From Hexactinellida sp. DTS-2022 (lineage: Eukaryota; Porifera; Hexactinellida): a DNA stretch of 64,000 bases. Shown here piece by piece: positions 12,986 through 23,880 of this stretch. The stretch lies in NCBI GenBank assembly GCA_028753945.1, contig JAPNXP010000015.1, forward strand, positions 2,790,001 to 2,854,000, read 5' to 3'. The position numbers and the translations under genes were made by a program. Under the pieces are notes generated by a model. It was not told where the DNA came from and did no database searches. It saw only the letters and a list, made by a program, of their open reading frames with translations. Numbering within the stretch: the first letter of the stretch is position 1; each line of letters starts with the position of its first letter.

Positions 12986-13419
12986 GGGTTGGGTTTTGTC
13001 CAGTCCAAAACTGGTTTGGACGGACAGTGGACAAAACCCGGAATAAAACTGGACAAAACTATTTTAATTGTTTATATTAATACATAATATATAATTTTAA
13101 CCTAATATAGTATAATATGATGTTGGGTCGATCTATTAGTGAAAAATGTATTACTCAATGGGATACAAGGCAAATATATATTCATTCCTTTCATCTGTAA
13201 ATCTATGTGGAGGCGAGTAGTGAGGGTATTGGCTACTTCTGACTTCCTATAAGCAATAAATAAATAATATCGTAGGAATTAATGTTGCAGATAGTTAGTT
13301 TTATGTTGCAGTTATTCGTCATGAATGTATATACCGTATCAATCGGTCCCTCTTCAGCTTCATTGAACTTGTCATGTTTCCACTTCCCCTCTTCCCCTCT
13401 CCCTCTCGACTCTCTATAG

Positions 13420-13849
13420 ATGCGGACAGTAGAAGGACTTTTTCGGAACACACCGATACCCAGTTCAGGATTTCTTGACCTATTACAGATAAAAATACCC
13501 AACTATAAATTTTATATCGAAAAAGCGTACTCAGTTATTGCTCCAAGGCTATGGAATGCAATCCCTCCGAGCATTAGAAATAGTAACTCGATTGAGATTT
13601 TTAAGAAACGTTTGAAGACTCTCTTATTTTAAATCTGACGAACATATATTTTGGACTTGTTGAAGACTTTTACTACTATCACCTGTATTATTTCTCTTTT
13701 TACCAGTATTATTTCATTATTCCTACAACATTCAAGTAACTTTAAACTATCTAGATGTACTTATATTATACTTTACTGTACTATATATTAATTTCACTTT
13801 GATCTTGTAAAGCGCATTGAGACTTTGTGAACTGCGCTTAAGAAATGCT

Positions 13850-13912
<63 letters not shown>
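13420..13912 (+). pseudogene. 5'-truncated non-LTR retrotransposon: reverse-transcriptase C-terminus and 3' tail
   Basis: The frame 13420-13632 ends in AYSVIAPRLWNAIPPSIRN followed by FKKRLKTLLF and a stop. This is the typical C-terminal end of CR1/L2/Rex-type LINE polyproteins (pattern: S-V-A-P-R-L-W-N-x-L-P, then F-K-x-x-L-K-T-x-L-F). A ~220-bp 3' UTR follows and ends in a (TAT)n tract at ~13848-13912, as is common for 3' tails of such elements. All upstream reverse-transcriptase and endonuclease domains are absent, so this is a dead 5'-truncated insertion. Confidence 0.75.
13848..13912 (+). repeat. (TAT)n microsatellite, LINE 3' tail
   Basis: About 20 uninterrupted TTA/TAT triplets directly follow the LINE 3' UTR (motif ...GAAATGCTG then TATTATTAT). 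It is most likely the terminal repeat of the retrotransposon. Confidence 0.85.
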
Positions 13913-13914
<2 letters not shown>

Positions 13915-14911
13915 GTAAAATCTGCTAAAGGTTACTCTATAGTCTATACAACGGTCATTTGTACATAGGCTAGCGGCCAGCTATTATAATTGCCATTTTG
14001 GCGGGAGTTTTACTAAAAAAGCGGGAGGTCTAGGTCAAAGATGAAAAAGCGGGAAATTCAAAATATATGCTATTTCTTTGAATCTAACAAGAATAGAACG
14101 ATACAATATGATTAATTTTTATGTTTGAATATCTACAATTAGGAAACGTTTATTTTTCTAGTTCTATCTATCAAATTTCTTCGAGCGTATCCCGTATTCA
14201 GTGCTATTCACTCAATGTATGCAATAACACAACAAAAACGAATTAGCTAGATTAAAGAATTTAAAAAATTCTACAAAGTATATTTTTTAATTAGATATAC
14301 GTAGATGTAGCTGATTTTAATATCTTCAAAAGTTCTCGTCATTTATGGACATTTTTCTCGAGATTTTAAGGAATTTCATGACGATCATAAGGGGGCTAAA
14401 TAATATTAACTAACTTACAAGTATGTGAGTAGAACAAAACTTGGTACTCGTTCTAGACTAATTTTAGCAAAAAATAAAGTTATTTTACTTATATATGTAT
14501 AATAAAATCTAAATATAGGAACAATTTCCAAAAAAGCGGGAGTTTGAAATGTTTGGCTGGGATGTCGGGAGGATGGGAGAAAAAAGACCAAAAAGCGGGA
14601 GGGTTGGCAACCCTGATGATATTCAATTTATTATGTAAGTTACCTCGTGCTAGGCTTGTCATAAATGCACTAGTAGTATCTACGATTCTACATCAACAAG
14701 TTCTATGTTCAGAAAACTCTCAAAATTAAATGTTTATTATCAATTCGAAGCAGAACAAAACCACATACGTGTACATATGTTGTTGTGTTGTTTAATAATT
14801 TTAACGCAAATTATATCGTAAATAGGCCCAAATAGTTATATTAAAAATTTCATCATTCGATAATGAGTAAGCATATGATAATATGGTGACCAACATGTTG
14901 CATCATTAATA

Positions 14912-15249
14912 CGAGCCCTTCGGAATCCGTCGCTTCGCGACAGATAACTCAACCTCTACGCGGTCTTGCTGTTTCCAATAGACAATAAATATTAACATAA
15001 AAATTTGAAAAAAGTGAATTCGTCATCAGCATCAAAAACAATAAATATTCATAATAAAAATATATAAATGCGAAATTCGAAATCAGCATACTTGTTCCCC
15101 TAGGTCCTAGTAAGTTTATCATATTTGGAAGTTAGTTTATATCTCGAATATTTTTGCGGTTTCTTTCCCCCCACATCTCTTTAATACAATCCGGACAAAC
15201 AAACATACAAACACACACTAACCCAACAATCGAGATTTAATAATATAGA
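14912..15249 (-). mobile_element. Short Helitron-like element
   Basis: Read on the minus strand, it starts TCTATATTATTAAATCTCG after an A. It ends with hairpin GTCGCGAAGCGAC, then ATTCCGAAGGG and CTCG before a T. The 5' start closely resembles the canonical Helitron at 60234 (TCTATATTATTAAGAGAG), and the A|T insertion context is kept. The end is CTCG rather than CTAG. The interior shares the AACTTCCAAAT and ACAAGTATGCTGATTTCGAA words with the 1-710 and 17161-17542 copies. It is non-autonomous. Confidence 0.55.
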
Positions 15250-15545
15250 TAGATACATGTTCTTTTGATTTTCAAATTATTCAAACAGACAAATATGACG
15301 GTGCATGACCCACGACTCAGTTCTACCCCTAATATTATTGTAATCCAATCAATCAATAAAATTATAAACAAACAAGCACAATATAATGTAGGTATCCACT
15401 GCCCTTGATTTAGAGCTAAGAACAAAATATTGATCCGGAAAAATAACAAAAGAGATAAATAATTTTATAAACTAAAATAAAAGCTAACCTCGAAAATTAA
15501 CTGCTCAATTAAGAGTAGTACACACGCTAATACTTGTCATACTGA

Positions 15546-16835
15546 TTAGTATAGGTATAAAAATTTCACCGCTTGTTCTTCTATAGTACATTTGTCGAAT
15601 ACCTCTCCCTCTCTCTTTCTAATTGCACGTAGCAAATTGACAAATGCAGGTCCTAGTTTCTCGCGAAATAAATCACCTGCTCCAGTTTCCAACAGTTGGA
15701 CAGCTTCACCTGTACTGGTTGGTAGCCGCACTATTCCTCTAGTCGCTCTCTCCTCTTCTGAAAAGTTGATTGGGTCTGTACACACTTGTTCCGGAAGAAG
15801 GAGTTTCCCTCTAATTCCGTCCATTCCAGCTGTTATCAGAGCCGCCATTGCTACATACGGATTAGCACTAGCGTCCATCAGCTTAAATTCAAAGTTGGTT
15901 GGAGACCCGTTGTCTCCTGTTGATGTGAGTCGGACAGGAGCCTCTCTGTTGTCCACCCCCCAGCACACAAATGCCCCGCTGAAACATCCGGGCACCAGAC
16001 GTGTGAAGCTGTTCGGAGAAGGCGCTGTGAAGTTGGTTAGCGCTGGGAGATGCTTCAGTACTCCAGCCATGAAATTCTGGCCTAAATTAGATAAACCATA
16101 CTTCTCTTTGGGATCTGGAAACACATTCTTTGGCGAACCAGTCTTCCTAAAGCTCACGTGTGCATGATTACCATTGCCAGCTCCTTTGGCGGAGTACTTT
16201 GGTATGAAACTTGCCTTCAGTTGATGCCTCATCGCAATCGCTACGATAGCAGTTCTAGCCAGCAGCAGCTTATCACACATCTCCAATACAGGTTTGTATT
16301 GGAGAGCAAACTCATATTGACCACATGCGCTCTCCTTATGGAATTGTGTGACTTTAATTCCCATGTCTTTCAACGCATGATACATATCGTTCAATATAGG
16401 CATAGCCTTGTCTAGAGCAGTCACTGAGCTGTAGAGGAAATCATCAAAGAGAGTATCATCTTGTTTGAAAAGCTGAAATTCAATTTCAAATCCAACGTCC
16501 AACTCCAACTGAAACTCTTGCGAGAGAGAATTAATGCATTTTACCAGTCCACCTCTTGGACAGAACTCCCATGGAGTGTTATCTTCTAACGTAAGCATAT
16601 CTCCTAATCCGCACAGAGTATCAGGGTCCCATGGGAGTCTGACCAACGCCTTAGGGTCGACAGATAGTAATATTTCACCTACGATATCCACACCTGTTTC
16701 CGGGATTAACACATCTTCAAACACAGATAATCCCATCACAGCATTTACCATCTGCATCCCTTTCTTGGTCTGTGAGTGATAGAGCTCTTTCGGCATAACT
16801 TTACATCTTCTCCCTCCCGAGCCATCACATAACAT
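15546..16835 (-). CDS. FluG-like / type I glutamine synthetase-family protein
   Basis: The single open frame codes for 429 residues. By family it resembles the C-terminal glutamine-synthetase domain of FluG and related bacterial GlnA-like gamma-glutamyl ligases, not the animal cytosolic GSII enzyme. Visible features: a metal-site E-x-E (GFEIEF, ~116-121), a second acidic pair (ESACGQYEF, ~168-176), the ATP/metal-site GNGNHAHVS (~220-228), the substrate-loop NREAPVR (~297-303) and EFKLMDASANPY (~316-327). The catalytic set looks intact, so an ATP-dependent ligase acting on glutamate and an amine is plausible; the substrate is unknown. The frame stays open and family-like upstream of the first Met (KPEYIRI precedes MLCDGSGG) with no in-frame ATG before a stop. 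The true start probably lies in an upstream exon joined near 16860 (acceptor-like ATCATCAAG on the minus strand), or the start has shifted to this Met. Confidence 0.85.
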   Translation of the reverse strand: MLCDGSGGRRCKVMPKELYHSQTKKGMQMVNAVMGLSVFEDVLIPETGVDIVGEILLSVDPKALVRLPWDPDTLCGLGDMLTLEDNTPWEFCPRGGLVKCINSLSQEFQLELDVGFEIEFQLFKQDDTLFDDFLYSSVTALDKAMPILNDMYHALKDMGIKVTQFHKESACGQYEFALQYKPVLEMCDKLLLARTAIVAIAMRHQLKASFIPKYSAKGAGNGNHAHVSFRKTGSPKNVFPDPKEKYGLSNLGQNFMAGVLKHLPALTNFTAPSPNSFTRLVPGCFSGAFVCWGVDNREAPVRLTSTGDNGSPTNFEFKLMDASANPYVAMAALITAGMDGIRGKLLLPEQVCTDPINFSEEERATRGIVRLPTSTGEAVQLLETGAGDLFREKLGPAFVNLLRAIRKREGEVFDKCTIEEQAVKFLYLY

Positions 16836-17160
16836 TATACGGATGTATTCGGGTTTAGACCTTGATGATATAGAATAGCTAACTATGTACGTGTAAATAG
16901 ATAGTTAATTTAAGTTCGATTACTTTCAATAACTATTGAAATATTTTGGAATTATGAATTTATTAACCGATGTAAGTCATGCCAAGGGCAGCGTGGAATC
17001 TGAGCTATTAATGTTTGAATTGTGAAGACTTAAAATGTTTAATTAAAGATTAATTACATGGCCGGATCATGGGTCTCTGGGACCATAGGCTGGGTAGAAT
17101 TAAGGGCCCCTTCCCCCTTCAACCAAAATATGGATCACAAAATAACTTTATTTAAGTGTA
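16836..17160. other. Intergenic AT-rich stretch upstream of the glutamine synthetase-like gene
   Basis: The first ~30 bases continue the glutamine synthetase frame and may be coding after splicing. The rest shows no confident promoter element or gene. Confidence 0.4.
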
Positions 17161-17542
17161 CGAGCCCTTCGGTCTCGGTCGCTTTGCGACAGATCGGTGC
17201 TACACACCTCAAGTTAACGGCCGCTATGCGGCCTTACTCCTCACTAAACAATTGATTACAGAGTTAGTAGTCCATACTTATAATTTGTTTACTTATAATA
17301 CCCGTTGAAAGCTAATTTCTGGGTCGATTTTGAATTTTCATTCATTTGTTTACCTATTTTTGTAAACAACAAATATTCATATTAAAAATTTGTAAATTCG
17401 AAATCAGCATACTTGTTCACCTATTATAACATTTGGAAGTTAGTATATATCTCAATTATAAATGAGGTTTCCATTCCCCCATCACTTTAATACAATTCGG
17501 ACAAACACACAACAATTGAGTTTTAAACTTTTAATAATACGA
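17161..17542 (-). mobile_element. Short Helitron-like element, second minus-strand copy
   Basis: On the minus strand it begins TCGTATTATTAAAAG and ends with hairpins GGCCGCATAGCGGCC and GTCGCAAAGCGAC, then CTCG before T. It is the inverse of the tail at 600-710 and related to 14912-15249. Its 5' base abuts CCAAGGGCTCG, which is itself the terminal sequence of another copy, so elements may be joined end to end. Confidence 0.5.
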
Positions 17543-18293
17543 GCCCTTGGCAACCTTGATTAAACCTAATGAAAACGTAGTTTTCATCTACTAAACCACC
17601 AGAAAATGATTTATTCAAGAAAAAAGAAAAAATGCAATTATCCATATTTTAGTTGAATTTGTGATTACTCAGAAATAGATATAGTATCGATATCTAGACC
17701 ATTATCTATATATTTATTCCATTAAAAAAGAAATGGCAGAATTCAACTGGTAACGATATTTATACTGTAAAATATGAAATTATGGGGGACAATCTGTGCA
17801 CAAATTATCATTATATCCAATAATGATATCACTATAACCAATAAAATTAGTATGGGATTCATTTGCTCGGGGACACAACTAAAGAAGCAAAATTATCACT
17901 ATATCCATTATGACTGTATAATAGCCCAGTTTTAAATCACTGCTTTATTTTTACAATGATTATCTTATATAATAACATGTTAGCGTAAATACATGACAAC
18001 GAGGGACAGTTAAATCAGTAACAGTGTTACGTTTTTGATTGGAAATGTCTTAAACCTGCTCCTTCAAGGGTCTGGGAAGGCCCAATCAAGTAGACATGCA
18101 ACTTTAATTTAACTAATTCCAGACCACCCAATTGTTTTTTTTTATTCAATTTTCAATTGACATCTAAACTGATAAAGATCTTCTTGAAACTCTCATGAAA
18201 TTCCATTAAGCTGTTTTATACAAATCGTAGGTAAATTAGTGTGATGTACCACGGATAGATGTATTAGAAAATACGATCTGATGTTCCTACTAT
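17543..18293. other. AT-rich spacer
   Basis: No gene is supported. It contains short inverted words of the TTATCACTATATCCAAT type at ~17805-17915, also seen in the small element at 31493-31602, suggesting a decayed MITE. Confidence 0.4.
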
Positions 18294-21200
18294 AAACCAC
18301 GACAACTTGAGTTAAAAATACGCCAGAAAAAATAGTATTTGAAATGAATATAGATAAGAAAATGCATGCAAAATGGAATAGGAAGATAAATATAGGTTTA
18401 AATGGATGGGTAAAAAATAGTAAATGCAAAATTTTTAAACAAAATTACTACGACGAGTAAAACAGTCCGTGTCCTTTTAACCACAGAAAGTCCCTTTAAC
18501 CGCTTCATGTCCCTTTAACCGCTTCGTGTCCCTTTAATCGTATCATGTCCGTTTAACCGCTACATGTCTCTTTAACCTCTTCGTGTCCCTTTAACCGCTA
18601 CATGTCCGTTTAACTGCTTCATGTCCCTTTAACCGCTTCATGTCCGTTTAACCGCTAAGTGTCCCTTTGCCATTACATATCCCTATAGGCAATAACCGAT
18701 ACATGTCCCTTTATTCGCTTCATGTCCGTTTAACCGCTACGTGTCCATTTAACCGCTACGTGTCCCTATAACCGCTACATGTCCGTTTAACCGCTTCTTC
18801 TCCCTTTGCCATTACATATCCCTATAGGCTATAACCGATACATGTCCCTTTAATCGCTTCAAGTCCCTTTAACCGCTTCATGTCCCTTTAACCGCTTCAT
18901 GCCCCTTTAACCGCTTCATGTCCCTTTAACCGCTACATGTCCGTTTAACCGCTACATGTCCGTTTAACCGCTACATGTCCGTTTAACCGCTACATGTCCG
19001 TTTAACCGCTACATGTCCGTTTGACCGCTACGTGTCCCTTTAACCGCTACATGTCCCTTTAACCGCTACATGTCCGTTTAACCGCTACATGTCCCTTTAA
19101 CCGCTTCATGCCCCTTTAACCGCTTCATGTCCCTTTAACCGCTACATGTCCGTATAACCGCTACATGTCCGTTTAACCGCTACATGTCCGTTTAACTGCT
19201 TCATGTCCGTTTAACCGCTTCATGTCCCTTTAACCGCTTCGTGCCCCTTTAACCGCTTCATGTCCCTTTAACCGCTACATGTCCGTTTAACCGCTACATG
19301 TCCGTTTAACCGCTACATGTCCGTTGAACCGCTACATGTCCCTTTAACCGCTACATGCCCCTTTAACCGCTTCATGTCCCTTTAACCGCTACATGTCCGT
19401 TTAACCGCTACATGTCCGTTTAACCGCTACATATCCGTTTAACTGCTTCATGTCCGTTTAACCGCTTCATGTCCCTTTAACCGCTTTGTGTCCCTTTAAC
19501 CGCTTCATGTCCCTTTAACCGCTACATGTCCCTTTAACCGCTTCATGTCCCTTTAACCGCTTCATGCCCCTTTAACCGCTTCATGTCCCTTTAACCGCTA
19601 CATGTCCCTTTAACCGCTTCATGCCCCTTTAACCGCTTCGTGTCCCTTTAACCGGTTCATGTCCGTTTAACCGCTTCATGCCCCTTTAACTGCTGCATGT
19701 CCCTTTAACTGCTACATGTCCCTTTAACCGCTACGTGTCCCTTTAACCGCTACATGTCCGTTTAACCGCTTGATGTCCGTTTAACCGCTTGATGTCCGTT
19801 TAACCGCTATATGTCCGTTTAACCGCTTCTTCTCCCTTTGCCATTACATATCCCTATAGGCTATAACCGATACATGTCCCTTTATTCGCTTCATGTCCCT
19901 TTTACCGCTACATGTCCCTTTAACTGCTGCATGTCCCTTTAACTGCTTCATGTCCCTTTAACCGCTACGTGTCCGTTTAACCGCTACATGTCCGTTTAAC
20001 CGCTTCCTGTCCCTTTAACCGCTGCATGTCCCTTTAACCGCCACATGTCCCTTTAACCGCTTGATGTCCCTTTAACCGCTACATGTCCATTTAACCGCTA
20101 CATGTCCCTTTAACCGCCACATGTCCCTTTAACCGCTTGATGTCCCTTTAACCGCTACATGTCCATTTAACCGCTACATGTCCCTTTAATCGCTTCATGT
20201 CCATTTAACCGCTCCATGTCCCTTTAACCGCTACGTGTCCCTATAACCGCTTCCTGTCCGTTTAACCGCTTCTTCTCCCTTTGCCATTACATATCCCTAT
20301 AGGCTATAACCGATACATGTCCCTTTATTCGCTTCATGTCCCTTTTACCGCTACATGTCCCTTTTAGCGCTACATGTCCCTTTAACTGCTGCATGTCCCT
20401 TTAACTGCTTCATGTCCCTTTAACCGCTACGTGTCCGTTTAACCGCTACATGTCCGTATAACCGCTTCCTGTCCGTTTAACCGCTGCATGTCCCTTTAAC
20501 CGCTACATGTCCATTTAACCGCTACATGTCCCTTTAATCGCTTCATGTCCCTTTTACCGCTACATGTCCCTTTAACTGCTGCATGTCCCTTTAACTGCTT
20601 CATGTCCCTTTAACCGCTACGTGTCCGTTTAACCGCTACGTGTCCGTTTAACTGCTTCATGTCCGTTTAACCGCTTCATGTCAGTTTAACCGCTACATGT
20701 CCGTTTAACCGCTACATGTCCGTTTAACCGCTACATGTCCCTTTAACCGCTACGTGTCCCTTTAACCGCTTCAAGTCCCTTTAACCGCTACATGTCCGTT
20801 TAACCGCTTCTTCTCCCTTTGCCATTACATATCCCTATAGGCAATAACCGATACATGTCCCTTTATTCGCTTCATGTCCGTATAACCGCAACATGTCCGT
20901 ATGACCGCTACGTGTCCCTTTAACCGCTTCATGTCCCTTTTCCGCTAAATGTCCCTTTAACCGCTACGTGTCCCTTTAACCGCTTCTAGTCCCTTTAACC
21001 GCTACATGTCCGTTTAACCGCTTCTTCTCCCTTTGCCATTACATATCCCTATAGGCAATAACCGATACATGTCCCTTTATTCGCTTCATGTCCGTATAAC
21101 CGCAACATGTCCGTATGACCGCTACGTGTCCCTTTAACCGCTTGATGTCCGTTTAACCGCTTGATGTCCGTTTAACCGCTATATGTCCGTTTAACCGCTT

Positions 21201-22472
21201 CTTCTCCCTTTGCCATTCATATCCCTATAGGCTATAACCGATACATGTCCCTTTATTCGCTTCATGTCCATTTAACCGCTACATGTCCCTTTAACCGCCA
21301 CATGTCCCTTTAACCGCCACATGTCCCTTTTACCGCTACATGTCCCTTTAACTGCTGCATGTCCCTTTAACTGCTTCATGTCCCTTTAACCGCTACGTGT
21401 CCGTTTAACCGCTACATGTCCGTTTAACCGCTTCATGTCCGTTTAACCGCTACATGTCCGTTTAAACGCTACATGTCCGTTTAACCGCTACATGTCCGTT
21501 TAACCGCTACGTGTCCATTTAACTGCTGCATGTCCCTTTTACCGCTACATGTCCCTTTAACCGCTACATGTCATTTAACCGCTACATGTCCATTTAACCG
21601 CTACATGTCCCTTTAATCGCTTCATGTCCCTTTACCGCTACATGTCCCTTTAACTGCTGCATGTCCCTTTAACTGCTTCATGTCCGTTTAACCGCTTCAT
21701 GTCCGTTTAACCGCTTCATGTCCCTTTTTCCGCTACGTGTCCCTTTAACTGCTTCATGTCCGTTTAACCGCTACATATCCGTTTAACCGCTACATGTCCG
21801 TCTAACCGCTACGTGTCCGTTTACCCGCTACATGTCCGTTTAACTGCTTCATGTCCGTTTAACCGCTTCATGTCCGTTTAACCGCTTCATGTCCGTTTAA
21901 TCGCTTCATGTCCGTTTAACCGCTTCATGTCCGTTTAACCGCTTCATGTCCGTTTAACCGCTTCATGTCCGTTTAATCGCTTCATGTCCGTTTAACCGCT
22001 TCATGTCCGTTTAACCGCTTCATGTCCGTTTAACCGCTTCATGTCCCTTTAACCGCTACATGTCCCTTTAACTGCTTCAATCCGTTTAACCGCTTCATGT
22101 CCGTTTAACCGCTTCATGTCCGTTTAACCGCTACGTGTCCCTTTAACCGCTTCATGTCCCTTTAACCGCTACGTGTCCATTTAACTGTTGCATGTCCCTT
22201 TAACCGCTACGTGTCCCTTTAACTGCTGCATGTCCCTTTAACTGCTTCATGTCCCTTTAACCACTTCGTGACCTTTTAACCTCTTTTTCTTCATTCATTC
22301 ATTCTCACATGTATTTTTTAATTCTTTAATTTGTTTTCATTTATTTTAGTTGAACTATTTTTTTCTTTGTTTCCCTACTTATTTTTCATTTAGTTTTGCT
22401 TGTACTATTTTAATTTGATTAAATTTACTATTTCTAAATCTCGTGTCCATTTAACCGAAGTTGTCGTGGTTT
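18294..22472. mobile_element. Inverted-repeat-bounded element filled by a 19-bp satellite
   Basis: The left end AAACCACGACAACTT (18294) and the right end AAGTTGTCGTGGTTT (to 22472) are perfect inverse copies. Just inside the right end is GTGTCCATTTAACCG, which is the repeat unit of the interior satellite. AT-rich shoulders of ~150 bp lie on both sides of the array. No transposase frame is present. A clear target duplication is not visible (CCTACTAT left, CCTAAAGT right). Class unknown. Confidence 0.6.
18468..22280. repeat. 19-bp satellite (CATGTCCGTTTAACCGCTA)n with higher-order insert
   Basis: About 200 tandem copies vary mainly at CCC/CCG (TCCCTTT or TCCGTTT), GCTAC/GCTTC and CATG/CGTG. 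About seven times the register is broken by a ~60-bp variant block beginning TCCCTTTGCCATTACATATC and containing CCCTATAGGC (near 18665, 18805, 19835, 20275, 20815, 21030 and 21210). This shows expansion by multi-unit duplication. Low-complexity frames here are not genes. It is not a CRISPR array, because there are no unique spacers. Confidence 0.9.
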
Positions 22473-22544
22473 CCTAAAGTAATTTACCCTCGATAATTAC
22501 ACTGATTAAACATCTACCCTCTTTACATGAATGTAATTCATAAT

Positions 22545-22718
22545 CAGTGTTGCTAGACAAATTCATGCTAAAACACTCAAAAGTTCATGAAAAGTTGAAG
22601 CCAAAATTATACATACATAAGTGATAAGTCATGTTAATGCAAAGTTTTATGCCAAAGTTCATGCCACCTCTCCAAAGTTCATAGATCTATGATCTTTATT
22701 CATGATCTGACAACACTG
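22545..22718. mobile_element. hAT-type MITE
   Basis: The terminal inverted repeats are CAGTGTTGCTAGAC on the left and CTGACAACACTG on the right. They are flanked by TTCATAAT and TTTATAAT, seven of eight matching. The interior repeats the word AAAGTTCATG in several variants. There is no coding sequence. Confidence 0.7.
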
Positions 22719-23150
22719 TTTATAATATTTCCTGAGAAAGGATTATTTTTACTAATTTTCCCCATGTTTCAGAAATTATTGTTAACAAACACAAAATTTA
22801 ATTTTTAATTAAACATCCATCGATTGCCCAAAACTACGTACATATAAGAGACTATATACATCATTTTTGATTATCGCAGTTGTCAATAACCTATAGGTCA
22901 CTAATAATTTACAGAGGTGTAACTTCAACACTGTTGCCTATTTTCACTTTACTTGTGCGTGTATAAATGATTGAGTTAACACCAACATTAAGAACTAAAA
23001 AATATTTGGTCACCACAAGTGGCCAAGAACCTTAATTTGGGGGAAGCACAAATTAAATTTGATATTAATTACAATAATTTTGATTTTTGATTAGAGTGAC
23101 ACATGTTGCGTTATACGATGCGGAAAATACAAGAAATTCTTAAACTTGAC

Positions 23151-23553
23151 CAAGGGTGGGGTTGGCTAACCGATCTGAGGCAACGGTTACAATTCGATTT
23201 CTCGCCACGGTTAACCGGTTAACCGCCCATCCTACTCAATACAATAAATCCTTTATAAAAATTTGATTATACTACAGAATAAGACTTAGGTGTATAAAGT
23301 ATAACTGCATAAGTATATTAACTGATACATTTCGTGCTTTAGGTAAATTTAAATCAATGTTGTCCAATAAAATTTATTAAGTGGTGATGAGAAATGGATT
23401 TAGGACTACATATTCTGATAAAATTCAAAAAAATTAATACTTTATACATTAATTTCCCAATAACTCTGCTGTTATTCAACAGACCGGCTGACTGGTTAAT
23501 AAAATCTCTAACCGTTAACCGATGTCAGCAACGGTTAACCGAATCCAGCCTTG
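23151..23553. mobile_element. hAT-like MITE rich in GGTTAACCG words
   Basis: The left end CAAGGGTGGGGTTGGCTAAC and the right end GGTTAACCGAATCCAGCCTTG (inverse) share the CAAGG-TGG-TT-TAACCG pattern. Direct repeats ACTTGAC flank it (23144-23150 and 23554-23560). Several CGGTTAACCG-type palindromes lie near both ends. No transposase is present. Confidence 0.65.
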
Positions 23554-23880
23554 ACTTGACATTGACAAAATATACCCATACCTATCACTACATACAGTTC
23601 TTTACCCAAAAATTCAGATGAATAATTCTTTAAAAATAATTTCGATTGGGAACACCGTTTGTAATTACCGTTAAGATCGAACAGAATTACGAACTTAAAT
23701 ATTAGTGAATACGACCAAGGTAGTATTACAAGACACAAATGCAACTAAAAAAATAAATTAAGTAATCGAAATATTAACTAGTAATACATAAATACGTTAA
23801 ATATAAAATTAATTAATAGATAACTATTAACTATAGAGTAAGCAACGAAATAAAATAAGGAATTAGAAGAAATGAATCCA

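Larger units (their letters stand above)
11725..14615. mobile_element. Outer hAT-like element, nested insertions inside
   Basis: The left end CAGGGATGCCAACCTC and the right end GGTTGGCAACCCTG are inverted. They are flanked by ATGATAA (11718-11724) and ATGATAT (14616-14622), six of seven bases alike. The right part contains GCGGGAG-rich blocks next to the terminus, a pattern common to this MITE class. The 2.9-kb interior is mostly other elements: the long-inverted-repeat element at 12196-12985 and a LINE remnant at 13420-13912. Pairing of the two ends is inference. Confidence 0.5.

Noticed and set aside
15592..16779. Plus-strand frames opposite the glutamine synthetase-like gene
   Set aside because: They are antisense shadows of a conserved coding frame.
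18468..22280. CRISPR-like array
   Set aside because: The units are contiguous 19-bp tandem repeats without unique spacers and the genome is eukaryotic.
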